This document shows positions 1 to 6,941 of a stretch of DNA of 17,088 bases, piece by piece. The notes beneath the pieces are model-generated. The model made no database searches and was not told the DNA's origin. It worked only from the letters and a program-made list of their open reading frames with translations. Location of the stretch: positions 1 to 17,088 of the forward strand of contig JBKHHW010000062.1 of NCBI GenBank assembly GCA_046538945.1, read 5' to 3'. This DNA is from JAEZKC01 sp046538945. Its GTDB lineage: Bacteria; Fibrobacterota; Chitinivibrionia; Chitinivibrionales; Chitinispirillaceae. How positions within the stretch are numbered: position 1 is the stretch's first letter; every line of letters starts with the position of its first letter. The position numbers and the translations under genes are program-made.

Positions 1-57
1 ATACAAAGATGTAGCGTGAAAAGGATCAGATCGTTTGATTTACACAGATTGTGAGGA

Positions 58-74
58 TGGCATGGGGGTTGCAT
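58..74 (+). promoter_or_regulatory. Candidate sigma-54 (-24/-12) promoter for nifA
   Basis: The sequence TGGCAT-GGGGG-TTGCA matches the sigma-54 consensus TGGCAC-N5-TTGCW, with one mismatch in the -24 box. The GG (59-60) and GC (71-72) doublets have the required 12-base spacing. Transcription would start near base 84, which is downstream of the most upstream nifA ATG at 76. If the promoter is real, that ATG is not used. The match is seen in the sequence; that it works, and that NifA drives its own gene, is inference. Confidence 0.55.
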
Positions 75-75
75 T

Positions 76-1680
76 ATGAGGCGGACCTTGAAAGGAAAAT
101 GGCGGCCGAAAATGTACTGCATGCAGATGAAAATTCAGACCAGAGATGATCAGCTCGATACGCTTGCGGAGATTGCCGATATTCTGGTAATCCGCCATGG
201 CCAACGTGAAATGCTGCAGGATGTACTGGGGGTTCTTGATAGACGGTTAGGAATGATCAGAGGGACAATAATGCTCCTTTCTCCCTCTGGTGACAAGCTG
301 TTGATCGGAGCTGTGAGTCATAGGAACAAAGCAGATGATCTGGCTATAATTTACAATTGGGGTGAAGGGATAACCGGCAGAGTTGTGAAAACAGGTGAGC
401 CGGCTTATGTCGAAAGTATTTCTCAGGAGCCTCATTTCCGTGACCGTATACATCAGCGCAAACAGAGGAACGTGGAAGATGTGAGTTTCATCTGTGTTCC
501 TGTAAAGCTGGGAGCGGAGGTGGTGGGAACTCTTTCTGTTGATATTCCTCTTTCGGAATCACAGTATCTTCACGAGCACGGGCGTTTACTGGGTATTGTA
601 TCCAGTCTGATTGCGGGTGATGTTCAAAGGCGCAGGACTGCTCTGGAGGAGAGGATGGATCTGGAACGGGAGAACCTGAGGCTGCGCAATGCACTGGGGG
701 AGAACTTCCGGCCGGAAAACATGATCGGCTCGTCGAAACTGATGAAAGATGTCTACATGAGGATACATCACGTGGCGAAGAGCACGACGACAGTGCTGAT
801 AAGGGGAGAATCCGGGACAGGAAAGGAGCTTGTTGCTTCCGCCATTCATTATGCAAGTGAGCGGTGCGACAAACCCTTCATTAAAGTCAACTGTGCCGTT
901 CTTAACGAGCACCTGTTGGAAAGCGAGCTTTTCGGGCATGAAAAGGGCGCCTTCACGGGAGCTGTCGCAAGCAGAACCGGGAGAGTTGAGGCGGCGGAGG
1001 GAGGAACCCTGTTTCTTGATGAAATCGGAGAAATTTCACCCCTGATGCAGACCAAGCTTCTGAGAGTTCTCCAGGAGAGAGAATATGAAAAGGTGGGCAG
1101 CAGCACAACTGTCAGGGCGGATGTACGGATAATAGCGGCTACAAACCGCTATCTGGAGGGCATGGTTTCAGATGACCTTTTCAGACAGGACCTGTTCTAT
1201 CGCATAAACGTGTTTCCGATATATATGCCTCCCTTGCGGGAGAGGAAAGATGATCTGCTTGCTCTTGCCAATCATTTTCTAGACAAATGTTCAAAAAAAC
1301 TAAAAAAGAACATACGAAGGATTTCAACAAATGCCATAAACTCCATAATGAACTATCATTGGCCCGGCAACATCAGAGAGCTTGAAAACTGCATTGAATA
1401 CTCGGTGCTGCTCGCTTCAGAAAGTGTAATTCACTCCTATCATCTTCCGCCGACTCTCCAGATGCCCGATGTTAAAGAGATAAACGAGGCTGGTACGCTA
1501 AAGTCAAGGGTGTTGTCTCTTGAGCGGGACATGATTATCGATTCGCTTAAGCACTGCGGGGGGAGTATCTCGTCAGCAGCCGAGGAACTGGGCATAACAC
1601 AACGAATTCTGCGCTACAAAATTTCCAAACTGAACATTGATCCTCATAAGCTGGTTCCAGGAAAGGAACAACACCAGTAA
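76..1680 (+). CDS. nifA: NifA, sigma-54-dependent activator of nif genes
   Basis: This is a bacterial enhancer-binding protein that uses ATP hydrolysis to open sigma-54 RNA polymerase complexes at nif promoters. Numbering from base 76 (534 aa), a GAF sensor domain spans about 25-185. The AAA+ domain follows, with Walker A GESGTGK (244-250), the sigma-54-contacting loop GAFTGA (291-296) and Walker B TLFLDE (311-316). A Fis-type HTH lies near 497-522. I see no CX4C linker motif like that of oxygen-sensitive rhizobial NifA. The start is uncertain. ATG 76 has a G-run (64-68) as a possible ribosome site but overlaps a sigma-54 promoter match whose start point would be near 84; in-frame ATGs at 112, 121 and 127 are alternatives, and the conserved part begins only around residue 25. 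The gene lies 403 bases upstream of nifH on the same strand, so NifA is the likely name rather than another activator of this class. Confidence 0.9.
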   Translation: MRRTLKGKWRPKMYCMQMKIQTRDDQLDTLAEIADILVIRHGQREMLQDVLGVLDRRLGMIRGTIMLLSPSGDKLLIGAVSHRNKADDLAIIYNWGEGITGRVVKTGEPAYVESISQEPHFRDRIHQRKQRNVEDVSFICVPVKLGAEVVGTLSVDIPLSESQYLHEHGRLLGIVSSLIAGDVQRRRTALEERMDLERENLRLRNALGENFRPENMIGSSKLMKDVYMRIHHVAKSTTTVLIRGESGTGKELVASAIHYASERCDKPFIKVNCAVLNEHLLESELFGHEKGAFTGAVASRTGRVEAAEGGTLFLDEIGEISPLMQTKLLRVLQEREYEKVGSSTTVRADVRIIAATNRYLEGMVSDDLFRQDLFYRINVFPIYMPPLRERKDDLLALANHFLDKCSKKLKKNIRRISTNAINSIMNYHWPGNIRELENCIEYSVLLASESVIHSYHLPPTLQMPDVKEINEAGTLKSRVLSLERDMIIDSLKHCGGSISSAAEELGITQRILRYKISKLNIDPHKLVPGKEQHQ

Positions 1681-2019
1681 GAGGAGAGTGGATCCTTTCC
1701 GTTTACTCTTATATCCCCAGAAACAATCATCTCTCCTGGTGGACAGAAACGATTTTTGTCTGTTTTATCGCGACCTTGAAACCTTTTATATTTATTTGTA
1801 AAAGTCCTTCCATTTTTGTAATCTTCGGTTATTAAACTGACAAAAATGTAAAACTGCTGTTTTATCCGGTTCTGATGGCCAAAATATCACTTATGCATGC
1901 TGAAGATATGTGTCCGGGCAAATAAATGATACATTTATGTCAAATACTAATCTTTACCTTTAATGATAAAAAGTGCGAATCTGGTCTTTACAGGCCACTT
2001 TTGGCCCGAAATGATGCTT
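1681..2019. other. Non-coding nifA-nifH region with short inverted repeats
   Basis: No convincing gene is seen here. The region is AT-rich. CATTTTTGT (1811-1819) and ACAAAAATG (1840-1848) form a perfect 9-base inverted repeat with a 20-base spacer. CTGTTTTATC occurs twice (1760-1769 and 1857-1866). GGCC-N6-GGCC (1993-2006) lies about 15 bases before the -24 box of nifH, and TGGCCAAAA (1875-1883) mirrors part of it. I looked for the classical NifA upstream site TGT-N10-ACA and did not find a perfect copy. These repeats may be activator, IHF or nitrogen-regulator sites; this is inference. Confidence 0.4.
1742..1766 (+). terminator. Probable rho-independent terminator of nifA
   Basis: GACAGAAA (1742-1749) can pair with TTTTTGTC (1753-1760), giving eight pairs including one G-U around a CGA loop, followed by TGTTTT. 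The stem is AT-rich and therefore weak. A second, wider pairing, AGGAGAG (1682-1688) with CTCTCCT (1732-1738), lies just upstream. The position 60 bases after the nifA stop fits termination. Confidence 0.4.
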
Positions 2020-2035
2020 TGGCACAAGGCTTGCA
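2020..2035 (+). promoter_or_regulatory. Sigma-54 (-24/-12) promoter of the nifH operon
   Basis: TGGCACAAGGCTTGCA is a full match to TGGCAC-N5-TTGCA, with GG at 2021-2022 and GC at 2033-2034, 12 bases apart. The predicted start is near 2046, leaving a leader of about 38 bases before the nifH GTG. As no other promoter of this quality was seen on the + strand downstream, this one probably drives the run of genes to about 15017. Confidence 0.88.
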
Positions 2036-2083
2036 TTCTTTCTTGTCGGACAAACAAAATTATACTCTGAAAAGGGAGGCAAA

Positions 2084-2908
2084 GTGAGGAAAGTCGCGAT
2101 CTACGGCAAAGGCGGAATCGGCAAGTCGACCACCACTCAGAATACCGTAGCGGGTCTTGCGGAACTTGGCAAGAAGATAATGGTGGTGGGGTGTGATCCC
2201 AAAGCCGATTCGACAAGACTTCTTCTGGGAGGGCTTGCGCAGAAAAGCGTTCTCCAGACTCTGCGTGAAGAGGGGGAGGATGTGGAACTGGATGACATAA
2301 GAAAGGTCGGATTCAAGGGTACGATATGTGTTGAATCCGGTGGTCCCGAACCGGGAGTCGGTTGTGCGGGAAGGGGAATAATAACCTCTATCAATATGCT
2401 CGAGCAGCTTGGAGCCTATGCTGAGTCTGTCGGACTTGACTATGTATTCTATGATGTTTTGGGTGATGTGGTCTGCGGAGGATTCGCCATGCCCATACGC
2501 GAAGGTAAAGCCCAGGAGATCTATATTGTCGTCTCCGGAGAAATGATGGCCATGTATGCGGCGAACAACATCTGCAAGGGTATCGTGAAATTTGCGGAAG
2601 CCGGTGGTGTGAGACTGGGCGGTCTGATCTGCAACAGCCGCAAGGTTGATAACGAGTATGACATGATAGATGCCTTTGCCAAGAAACTGGGAACTCAGAT
2701 GATTTACTTTGTCCCCAGGGACAATATGGTCCAGAAGGCTGAAATCAACAGAAAAACGGTCATCGAGTTCGATTATACTCAGCCCCAGGCTGACCATTAC
2801 AGAAATCTAGCCAAGGCAGTGGATGAAAACGAAATGTTCGTTATACCCAAGCCTATGGACACTTCGGAACTCGAACAGCTTCTCATTGAACACGGAATTG
2901 CCAACTGA
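2084..2908 (+). CDS. nifH: NifH, nitrogenase iron protein (dinitrogenase reductase)
   Basis: NifH is the homodimeric, ATP-driven electron donor to NifDK and also takes part in P-cluster and FeMo-co maturation. The 274-aa product has usual length. It shows the P-loop GKGGIGKST (8-16), the nucleotide-binding stretch GCDPKADSTR (36-45), and the two 4Fe-4S ligand cysteines, Cys94 in GVGCAGRG and Cys131 in DVVCGGF. Arg97, in CAGRG, corresponds to the arginine that DraT ADP-ribosylates in some diazotrophs; no draT or draG is present here. The start is a GTG preceded by GGGAGG at 2074-2079. It is the first gene behind the sigma-54 promoter. The GxGCxGRG and DVVCGGFAMP motifs separate it from the related BchL/ChlL proteins and, with nifDK following, leave no real alternative. 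Confidence 0.98.
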   Translation: MRKVAIYGKGGIGKSTTTQNTVAGLAELGKKIMVVGCDPKADSTRLLLGGLAQKSVLQTLREEGEDVELDDIRKVGFKGTICVESGGPEPGVGCAGRGIITSINMLEQLGAYAESVGLDYVFYDVLGDVVCGGFAMPIREGKAQEIYIVVSGEMMAMYAANNICKGIVKFAEAGGVRLGGLICNSRKVDNEYDMIDAFAKKLGTQMIYFVPRDNMVQKAEINRKTVIEFDYTQPQADHYRNLAKAVDENEMFVIPKPMDTSELEQLLIEHGIAN

Positions 2909-2925
2909 ACCTGGAGGAATGAACA

Positions 2926-3252
2926 ATGGTAATGATCAGATCAATCGTGAGACCGGAGCGCAGCGATGCTGTCATGGCAGCACTTATGGATGCTGGATAT
3001 CCGGCAGTTACCAAAGTGGCTGTCTACGGAAGAGGTAAACAGAGAGGGCTCAAAGTGGGTGATATCACCTATGATGAGTTGGCGAAGGATCTTTTGCTGG
3101 TGGTTGTTCCTGACAAGGAGAAACAGTTTGTCGTGGACACAGTGATGAAGGCATCCCGAACCGGCGAGAAGGGCAACTATGGGGATGGAAAGATATTCGT
3201 GTCGGCGGTGGAGGAAATCTATACCATATCCTCCGGAATCAAAGAAACCTGA
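2926..3252 (+). CDS. nifI1: NifI1, PII-family regulator of nitrogenase activity
   Basis: The 108-aa product is a GlnB/PII-like protein, recognised by its N-terminal MVMIRSIVRPER strand, the LLLVVVPDKE core and the GDGKIFV strand near the C-terminus. In methanogens and several bacteria, NifI1 and NifI2 form a complex that binds NifDK and blocks its contact with NifH when nitrogen is plentiful; 2-oxoglutarate and ATP relieve the block. The gene lies 17 bases after nifH, with GGAGG at 2913-2917. Its place between nifH and nifD is the hallmark of the NifI pair and separates it from ordinary glnB/glnK, whose T-loop carries a uridylylated tyrosine in a different context. The role is inferred from family and position. 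Confidence 0.95.
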   Translation: MVMIRSIVRPERSDAVMAALMDAGYPAVTKVAVYGRGKQRGLKVGDITYDELAKDLLLVVVPDKEKQFVVDTVMKASRTGEKGNYGDGKIFVSAVEEIYTISSGIKET

Positions 3253-3266
3253 CAGGAGCCTGAAAA

Positions 3267-3647
3267 ATGAAAGAAGTTATGGCAATTATCCGGATGAACC
3301 GGATGAATGAGACCCGGGAGGCTCTGGCCGACATCGGCATGGGTTCGTTTACAGCCAGAAAGGTGCAGGGCCGGGGAAAAGGCATGGTTGACTTCAGTAT
3401 TCTCAAAGGGGCGCAGAATGGAATTGAAGAAGCCATATCACAGCTTGGTCAGGGACAGAGGCTTATTCCTAAAAGGTTGCTGACGATAATTGTTCCTGAC
3501 AAAAAGGTTGATCTCGTAGTCAAAACAATCATAAATGTAAATAAGACGGGGAAAGCGGGAGATGGCAAGATTTTCATAATGCCGGTAATGGAGTCGATCA
3601 GGGTCAGGACGGGAGAAACAGGAGAAAATACTCTGGATGTGGGCTGA
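3267..3647 (+). CDS. nifI2: NifI2, PII-family regulator of nitrogenase activity
   Basis: This is the partner of NifI1. The 126-aa product has the PII fold signature: MKEVMAIIRMNRM at the start, GRGKGMVDFS leading into the T-loop region, LLTIIVPDKKVDLVV in the core and GDGKIFIMPV towards the end. Its T-loop (about residues 36-70) is longer than in NifI1, as is usual for NifI2, and has the acidic and basic residues expected for contact with NifDK. The start ATG is preceded by GGAG at 3255-3258, 14 bases after the nifI1 stop. Ammonium switch-off by direct binding to NifDK is established for the family; that it happens in this organism is inferred. Confidence 0.94.
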   Translation: MKEVMAIIRMNRMNETREALADIGMGSFTARKVQGRGKGMVDFSILKGAQNGIEEAISQLGQGQRLIPKRLLTIIVPDKKVDLVVKTIINVNKTGKAGDGKIFIMPVMESIRVRTGETGENTLDVG

Positions 3648-3675
3648 ATCCGGAGTTTTGACAAGGAGAGGAAAA

Positions 3676-5298
3676 ATGTCTGAACAGATTAATGAAGCGG
3701 TCACGGATATCCGGCAGGAACTGATTGAGAGCTATCCGACCAAAACGGCCAGAAAGAGGTCGAAACAGATTACAGTAAAACCGGATGGACAAGAGGAAAG
3801 CACGATCCAGGCGAACGTGCGTACGATTCCCGGAATTATCACTCAGCGCGGATGCACTTACGCCGGGTGCAAGGGCGTGGTATTGGGTCCCACCCGGGAT
3901 ATTCTCAATCTTACTCACGGTCCAATCGGGTGTGCCTTTTATTCCTGGCTTACCCGGAGAAACCAGACCAGACCGGAAAGTCCGGAAAATGACAACTTCA
4001 TGACCTACTGTTTCTCAACAGACATGCAGGAGGAGGAGATAATCTTCGGTGGTGAAAAAAAACTGAAGCAGGCTGTGCAGGAGGCTTATGATAATTTTCA
4101 CCCCAAAGCTATCGGTATCTTCGCAACCTGTCCGGTGGGTCTTATCGGAGATGATGTACATGCCGTCGCACGGGAAATGAAGGAAAAACTGGGAATAAAC
4201 GTGTTTGCATTCAGCTGCGAGGGATATAAGGGAGTGTCCCAGTCTGCGGGTCATCATATAGCAAACAACCAGCTTTTCAAACATGTCATAGGCCAGGATG
4301 AAACTACAAAGGAAGGTGATTTTAAAGTCAATCTTCTTGGTGAATACAATATAGGCGGTGATGCTTTCATTATTGAAGACCTGTTCAAAAGATGCGGATT
4401 GACTCTGTTAAGCACTTTTTCAGGTAATTCATCCTATGACGGATTTGCCTCGGCTCACCATGCGGATCTCAATACTGTTATGTGTCACAGGTCAATCAAT
4501 TATGTGGCGGATATGATGGAAAAGAAGTACGGGATACCCTGGTTTAAAGTAAACTTCATCGGAGCGCAGGCCACGGCCAAATCACTGCGGAAGATGGCAA
4601 TGTACTTTGAGGACGCGGAGCTGATCGAGAAAACAGAGAAGGTGATCGAAGAGGAAATGGCCGAAGTGGAAAAGGTGCGCCTTGAGGTGAAGAGCAGATG
4701 TGAAGGGAAGACCGCGATGCTTTTCGTGGGCGGATCGAGGGCTCATCATTATCAGGAACTGTTCAATGAGATGGGAATGAAGGTTGTGGCGGCAGGGTAT
4801 GAGTTCGCCCACAGAGACGACTACGAAGGGCGCAGAATTCTTCCCAGCATAAAAGTCGATGCCGACAGCAGAAATATCGAGGAGCTTACCGTTGAGCCGG
4901 ATCCGGATCTTTATAGACCGAGGAAAAACAAAGCCGATCTCGAGCGGTTGGCGAAAAAAGGTATGACTTTCAACGACTATGACGGAATGATACCGGACAT
5001 GGAATCCGGAGCAGTAATCATTGACGACATCAGTCATTACGAAACCGATAAACTTATTGAAAAATACAAACCGGATGTCTTCTGTGCGGGTATCAAGGAG
5101 AAATACGCAATTCAGAAAATGGGAATCCCCTGCAAACAACTTCACAGCTACGATTACGGGGGACCTTTCGCCGGCTTCAAGGGGGCGATCAATTTCTATA
5201 GAGAAATCGACCGGATGGTAAACACATCCGTATGGAAGCTTCTGAAAGCGCCCTGGCAGAAGGATCCTCAACTGAACGCAAATCTGGTCAGCAAATAA
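3676..5298 (+). CDS. nifD: NifD, nitrogenase molybdenum-iron protein alpha chain
   Basis: NifD carries the FeMo-cofactor and, with NifK, the P-cluster. From ATG 3676 it has 540 aa. P-cluster cysteines are Cys60 (RGCTYAGCKG), Cys86 (HGPIGC) and Cys152 (ATCPVGLIGDD). The FeMo-co ligands are Cys270 (VMCHRS) and His490 (LHSYDYGGP), equivalent to Cys275 and His442 of Azotobacter. The 48-residue offset at the histidine shows the insertion (about 380-435) typical of clostridial-type NifD. An in-frame ATG at 3637 would overlap nifI2, but AAGGAGAGG at 3663-3671 decides for 3676. His490 together with the nifE-nifN-nifB context supports a molybdenum enzyme; the vnf/anf types usually carry a delta-subunit gene (vnfG/anfG) between D and K, absent here. 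Confidence 0.97.
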   Translation: MSEQINEAVTDIRQELIESYPTKTARKRSKQITVKPDGQEESTIQANVRTIPGIITQRGCTYAGCKGVVLGPTRDILNLTHGPIGCAFYSWLTRRNQTRPESPENDNFMTYCFSTDMQEEEIIFGGEKKLKQAVQEAYDNFHPKAIGIFATCPVGLIGDDVHAVAREMKEKLGINVFAFSCEGYKGVSQSAGHHIANNQLFKHVIGQDETTKEGDFKVNLLGEYNIGGDAFIIEDLFKRCGLTLLSTFSGNSSYDGFASAHHADLNTVMCHRSINYVADMMEKKYGIPWFKVNFIGAQATAKSLRKMAMYFEDAELIEKTEKVIEEEMAEVEKVRLEVKSRCEGKTAMLFVGGSRAHHYQELFNEMGMKVVAAGYEFAHRDDYEGRRILPSIKVDADSRNIEELTVEPDPDLYRPRKNKADLERLAKKGMTFNDYDGMIPDMESGAVIIDDISHYETDKLIEKYKPDVFCAGIKEKYAIQKMGIPCKQLHSYDYGGPFAGFKGAINFYREIDRMVNTSVWKLLKAPWQKDPQLNANLVSK

Positions 5299-5330
5299 TC
5301 TGTAGCTAACAAGCTGAAAGGAGTAGGACA

Positions 5331-6707
5331 ATGCTTCTTCGACACACGAATTCGAATATAAAAGAGCGCAAAGCCCTAATGGTAAACCCTGCAAAGACTT
5401 GCCAACCCATAGGTGCGATGTACGCCGCCTTGGGACTGCACGGGTGTCTTCCTCATAGTCACGGATCTCAGGGTTGCTGCGCCTATCACCGCAGTACTCT
5501 GACCCGTCATTACAAGGAGCCTATCATGGCTGCTACAAGTTCCTTTACTGAAGGGGCCGCGGTTTTCGGCGGGCAGGCCAACCTTCTTGAAGCCATCACT
5601 AACATATTCGCCATTTACGATCCGAATATTTTAGCTGTTCACACCACATGCCTTTCGGAAACTATAGGCGATGATGTCAACCAGATCGTTGGAAAGGCAA
5701 GAGAGGAAGGGCGTATTCCTGAAGGTAAGCACGTTATTTATGCGAGTACTCCCTCTTATGCGGGGTCTCACGTGACGGGATTTTCTTCGATGGTGAAGGC
5801 TATGGTGACATCCTTTTGCGAATCCACCGGAGTACAGACAAATACCATCAACGTAATTCCCGGATGGGTGGAACCTTCCGATATGAGAGAAATCAGGTCC
5901 ATTGCCGCACAGATGGGTATCGATATTATCATGTTTCCGGACACAAGCGATATTCTCGATGCACCCCAGACCGGAAATCATCACATGTACCCCAAGGGCG
6001 GAGCGACCCCTGAAGACATCCGTCGCGCAGGAGACAGTAAGCTGACAATTGCTCTTGGCCCCATCGCTTCCGGAGCAGCTGCCCGAGCCCTGGATACAAA
6101 ATGCAAAGTTCCTTGTGAACTGATCGGATTACCGATAGGACTTTTGGCAACAGACAGGTTCATTGATATGCTGAGAATCAAGGGTGGTGTATCCGTACCT
6201 GATGCCATTACGGATCAAAGAGGACGGATGGTAGATCTCATAACCGATATGAGTCAGTATTTCTACAATAAAAGAGTGGCTATGTTCGGAGATCCTGACC
6301 AGATGGTCTCACTTGGCGAATTTCTTGTCACACTGGGAATGAAACCTGTGTATGTGGTTACCGGAACCCCTGGAAAGAAATTCGAAAAAAGAATGAGAGA
6401 GGTCCTCGGATCTGAAGCGGAAGATGCGAAAATTGCCGCCTCTTCCGATACTTACCTGCTGCATCAGTGGATAAAAAACGAACCGGTGGATCTGATAATC
6501 GGAAATACGTACGGCAAGTATATTGCCAGGGATGAGAACATTCCCTTCGTCAGATTCGGCTTTCCGATTCTCGATCGTATAGGACACAGCTATTTTCCGA
6601 CAGTAGGCTACAGCGGAGCTATGCGTCTGGCGGAAAAGATTCTGGATGCACTTATGGATAAACAGGACAGGGAATCACCTGAAGAGTCTTTTGAACTGGT
6701 CATGTGA
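5331..6707 (+). CDS. nifK: NifK, nitrogenase molybdenum-iron protein beta chain
   Basis: NifK pairs with NifD in the alpha2-beta2 MoFe protein and shares the P-cluster. The product has 458 aa, the short clostridial length, lacking the N-terminal extension of about 50 residues seen in Azotobacter and Klebsiella. P-cluster ligands are Cys24 (AKTCQPIGAM), Cys49 (HGSQGC) and Cys107 (TTCLSETIGDD). Ser142 in TPSYAGSH matches the serine that binds the oxidised P-cluster. The start ATG has AAAGGAG at 5317-5323 and lies 32 bases after nifD, with no vnfG/anfG-like gene between. The C-terminus has the expected GHSYFPTVGYSGAMRL stretch. Confidence 0.97.
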   Translation: MLLRHTNSNIKERKALMVNPAKTCQPIGAMYAALGLHGCLPHSHGSQGCCAYHRSTLTRHYKEPIMAATSSFTEGAAVFGGQANLLEAITNIFAIYDPNILAVHTTCLSETIGDDVNQIVGKAREEGRIPEGKHVIYASTPSYAGSHVTGFSSMVKAMVTSFCESTGVQTNTINVIPGWVEPSDMREIRSIAAQMGIDIIMFPDTSDILDAPQTGNHHMYPKGGATPEDIRRAGDSKLTIALGPIASGAAARALDTKCKVPCELIGLPIGLLATDRFIDMLRIKGGVSVPDAITDQRGRMVDLITDMSQYFYNKRVAMFGDPDQMVSLGEFLVTLGMKPVYVVTGTPGKKFEKRMREVLGSEAEDAKIAASSDTYLLHQWIKNEPVDLIIGNTYGKYIARDENIPFVRFGFPILDRIGHSYFPTVGYSGAMRLAEKILDALMDKQDRESPEESFELVM

Positions 6708-6722
6708 AATATAATGAAAATT

Positions 6723-6799
6723 AGGAGGTGCCCATAAAAGACCAGTACCGTTGCCGTATCGTTTGCTTTTCCGGCAGAACATATTCTTCACAAGTCTGA
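6723..6799 (+). other. Orphan Shine-Dalgarno with a 21-codon open frame lacking ATG
   Basis: AGGAGGTG (6723-6730), an almost ideal ribosome-binding site, lies 16 bases after the nifK stop but is followed by ATA (6734-6736) where a start codon would be expected. The frame from ATA runs 21 codons to TGA at 6797-6799. It could be a leader peptide with a rare AUA start, the remains of a lost gene, or chance. I do not recognise the peptide. Confidence 0.3.
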
Positions 6800-6891
6800 T
6801 GTTTCTAAGGGAAAAACCAGCAGAGCCGATCGGGACACGCACAAGGTCCGGAGGTTAACCACACAGATTGCGGACATACGGCATACGGTAC
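6745..6891. repeat. Long-range inverted repeat in the nifK-nifE gap
   Basis: The left arm GTACCGTTGCCGTAT (6745-6759) is the reverse complement of the right arm ATACGGCATACGGTAC (6876-6891), apart from one extra base in the right arm. The arms enclose 116 bases. Shorter pairings lie inside: TTTTCC (6767-6772) with GGAAAA (6810-6815), and GTCCG (6846-6850) with CGGAC (6871-6875). The region would fold into a branched structure in the nif transcript. There is no U-run right after the closing stem, so a full terminator is unlikely. No target duplication flanks it, so a miniature transposon is not supported either. Confidence 0.6.
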
Positions 6892-6941
6892 TATTTATAA
6901 CGAGTGTCTTAGATGGTGAAAACGAAAACGTGGAGATGAAA

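Noticed and set aside
2060..2797. A 245-codon open frame on the minus strand across nifH
   Set aside because: It lies wholly over a strongly conserved nifH coding sequence and resembles no protein I know; it is a by-product of codon use.
3637..3675. Upstream ATG giving nifD a longer N-terminus that overlaps nifI2
   Set aside because: A strong ribosome site at 3663-3671 sits correctly before ATG 3676, and the extra 13 residues do not look like NifD.
4582..5394. A 270-codon minus-strand open frame across the end of nifD and start of nifK
   Set aside because: It covers two well-conserved genes and their junction, has no ribosome site or family motifs, and is best explained as an antisense shadow.
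5331..6707. Alternative (vanadium or iron-only) nitrogenase
   Set aside because: There is no vnfG/anfG-like gene between nifD and nifK, and nifE, nifN, nifV and modABC all follow; the FeMo-co and P-cluster residues are those of a Mo enzyme.
6745..6891. Inverted repeat in the nifK-nifE gap as a miniature transposon
   Set aside because: The arms are near-perfect but the bases flanking them (ACCA and TATT) show no target-site duplication, and no second copy is in the window.
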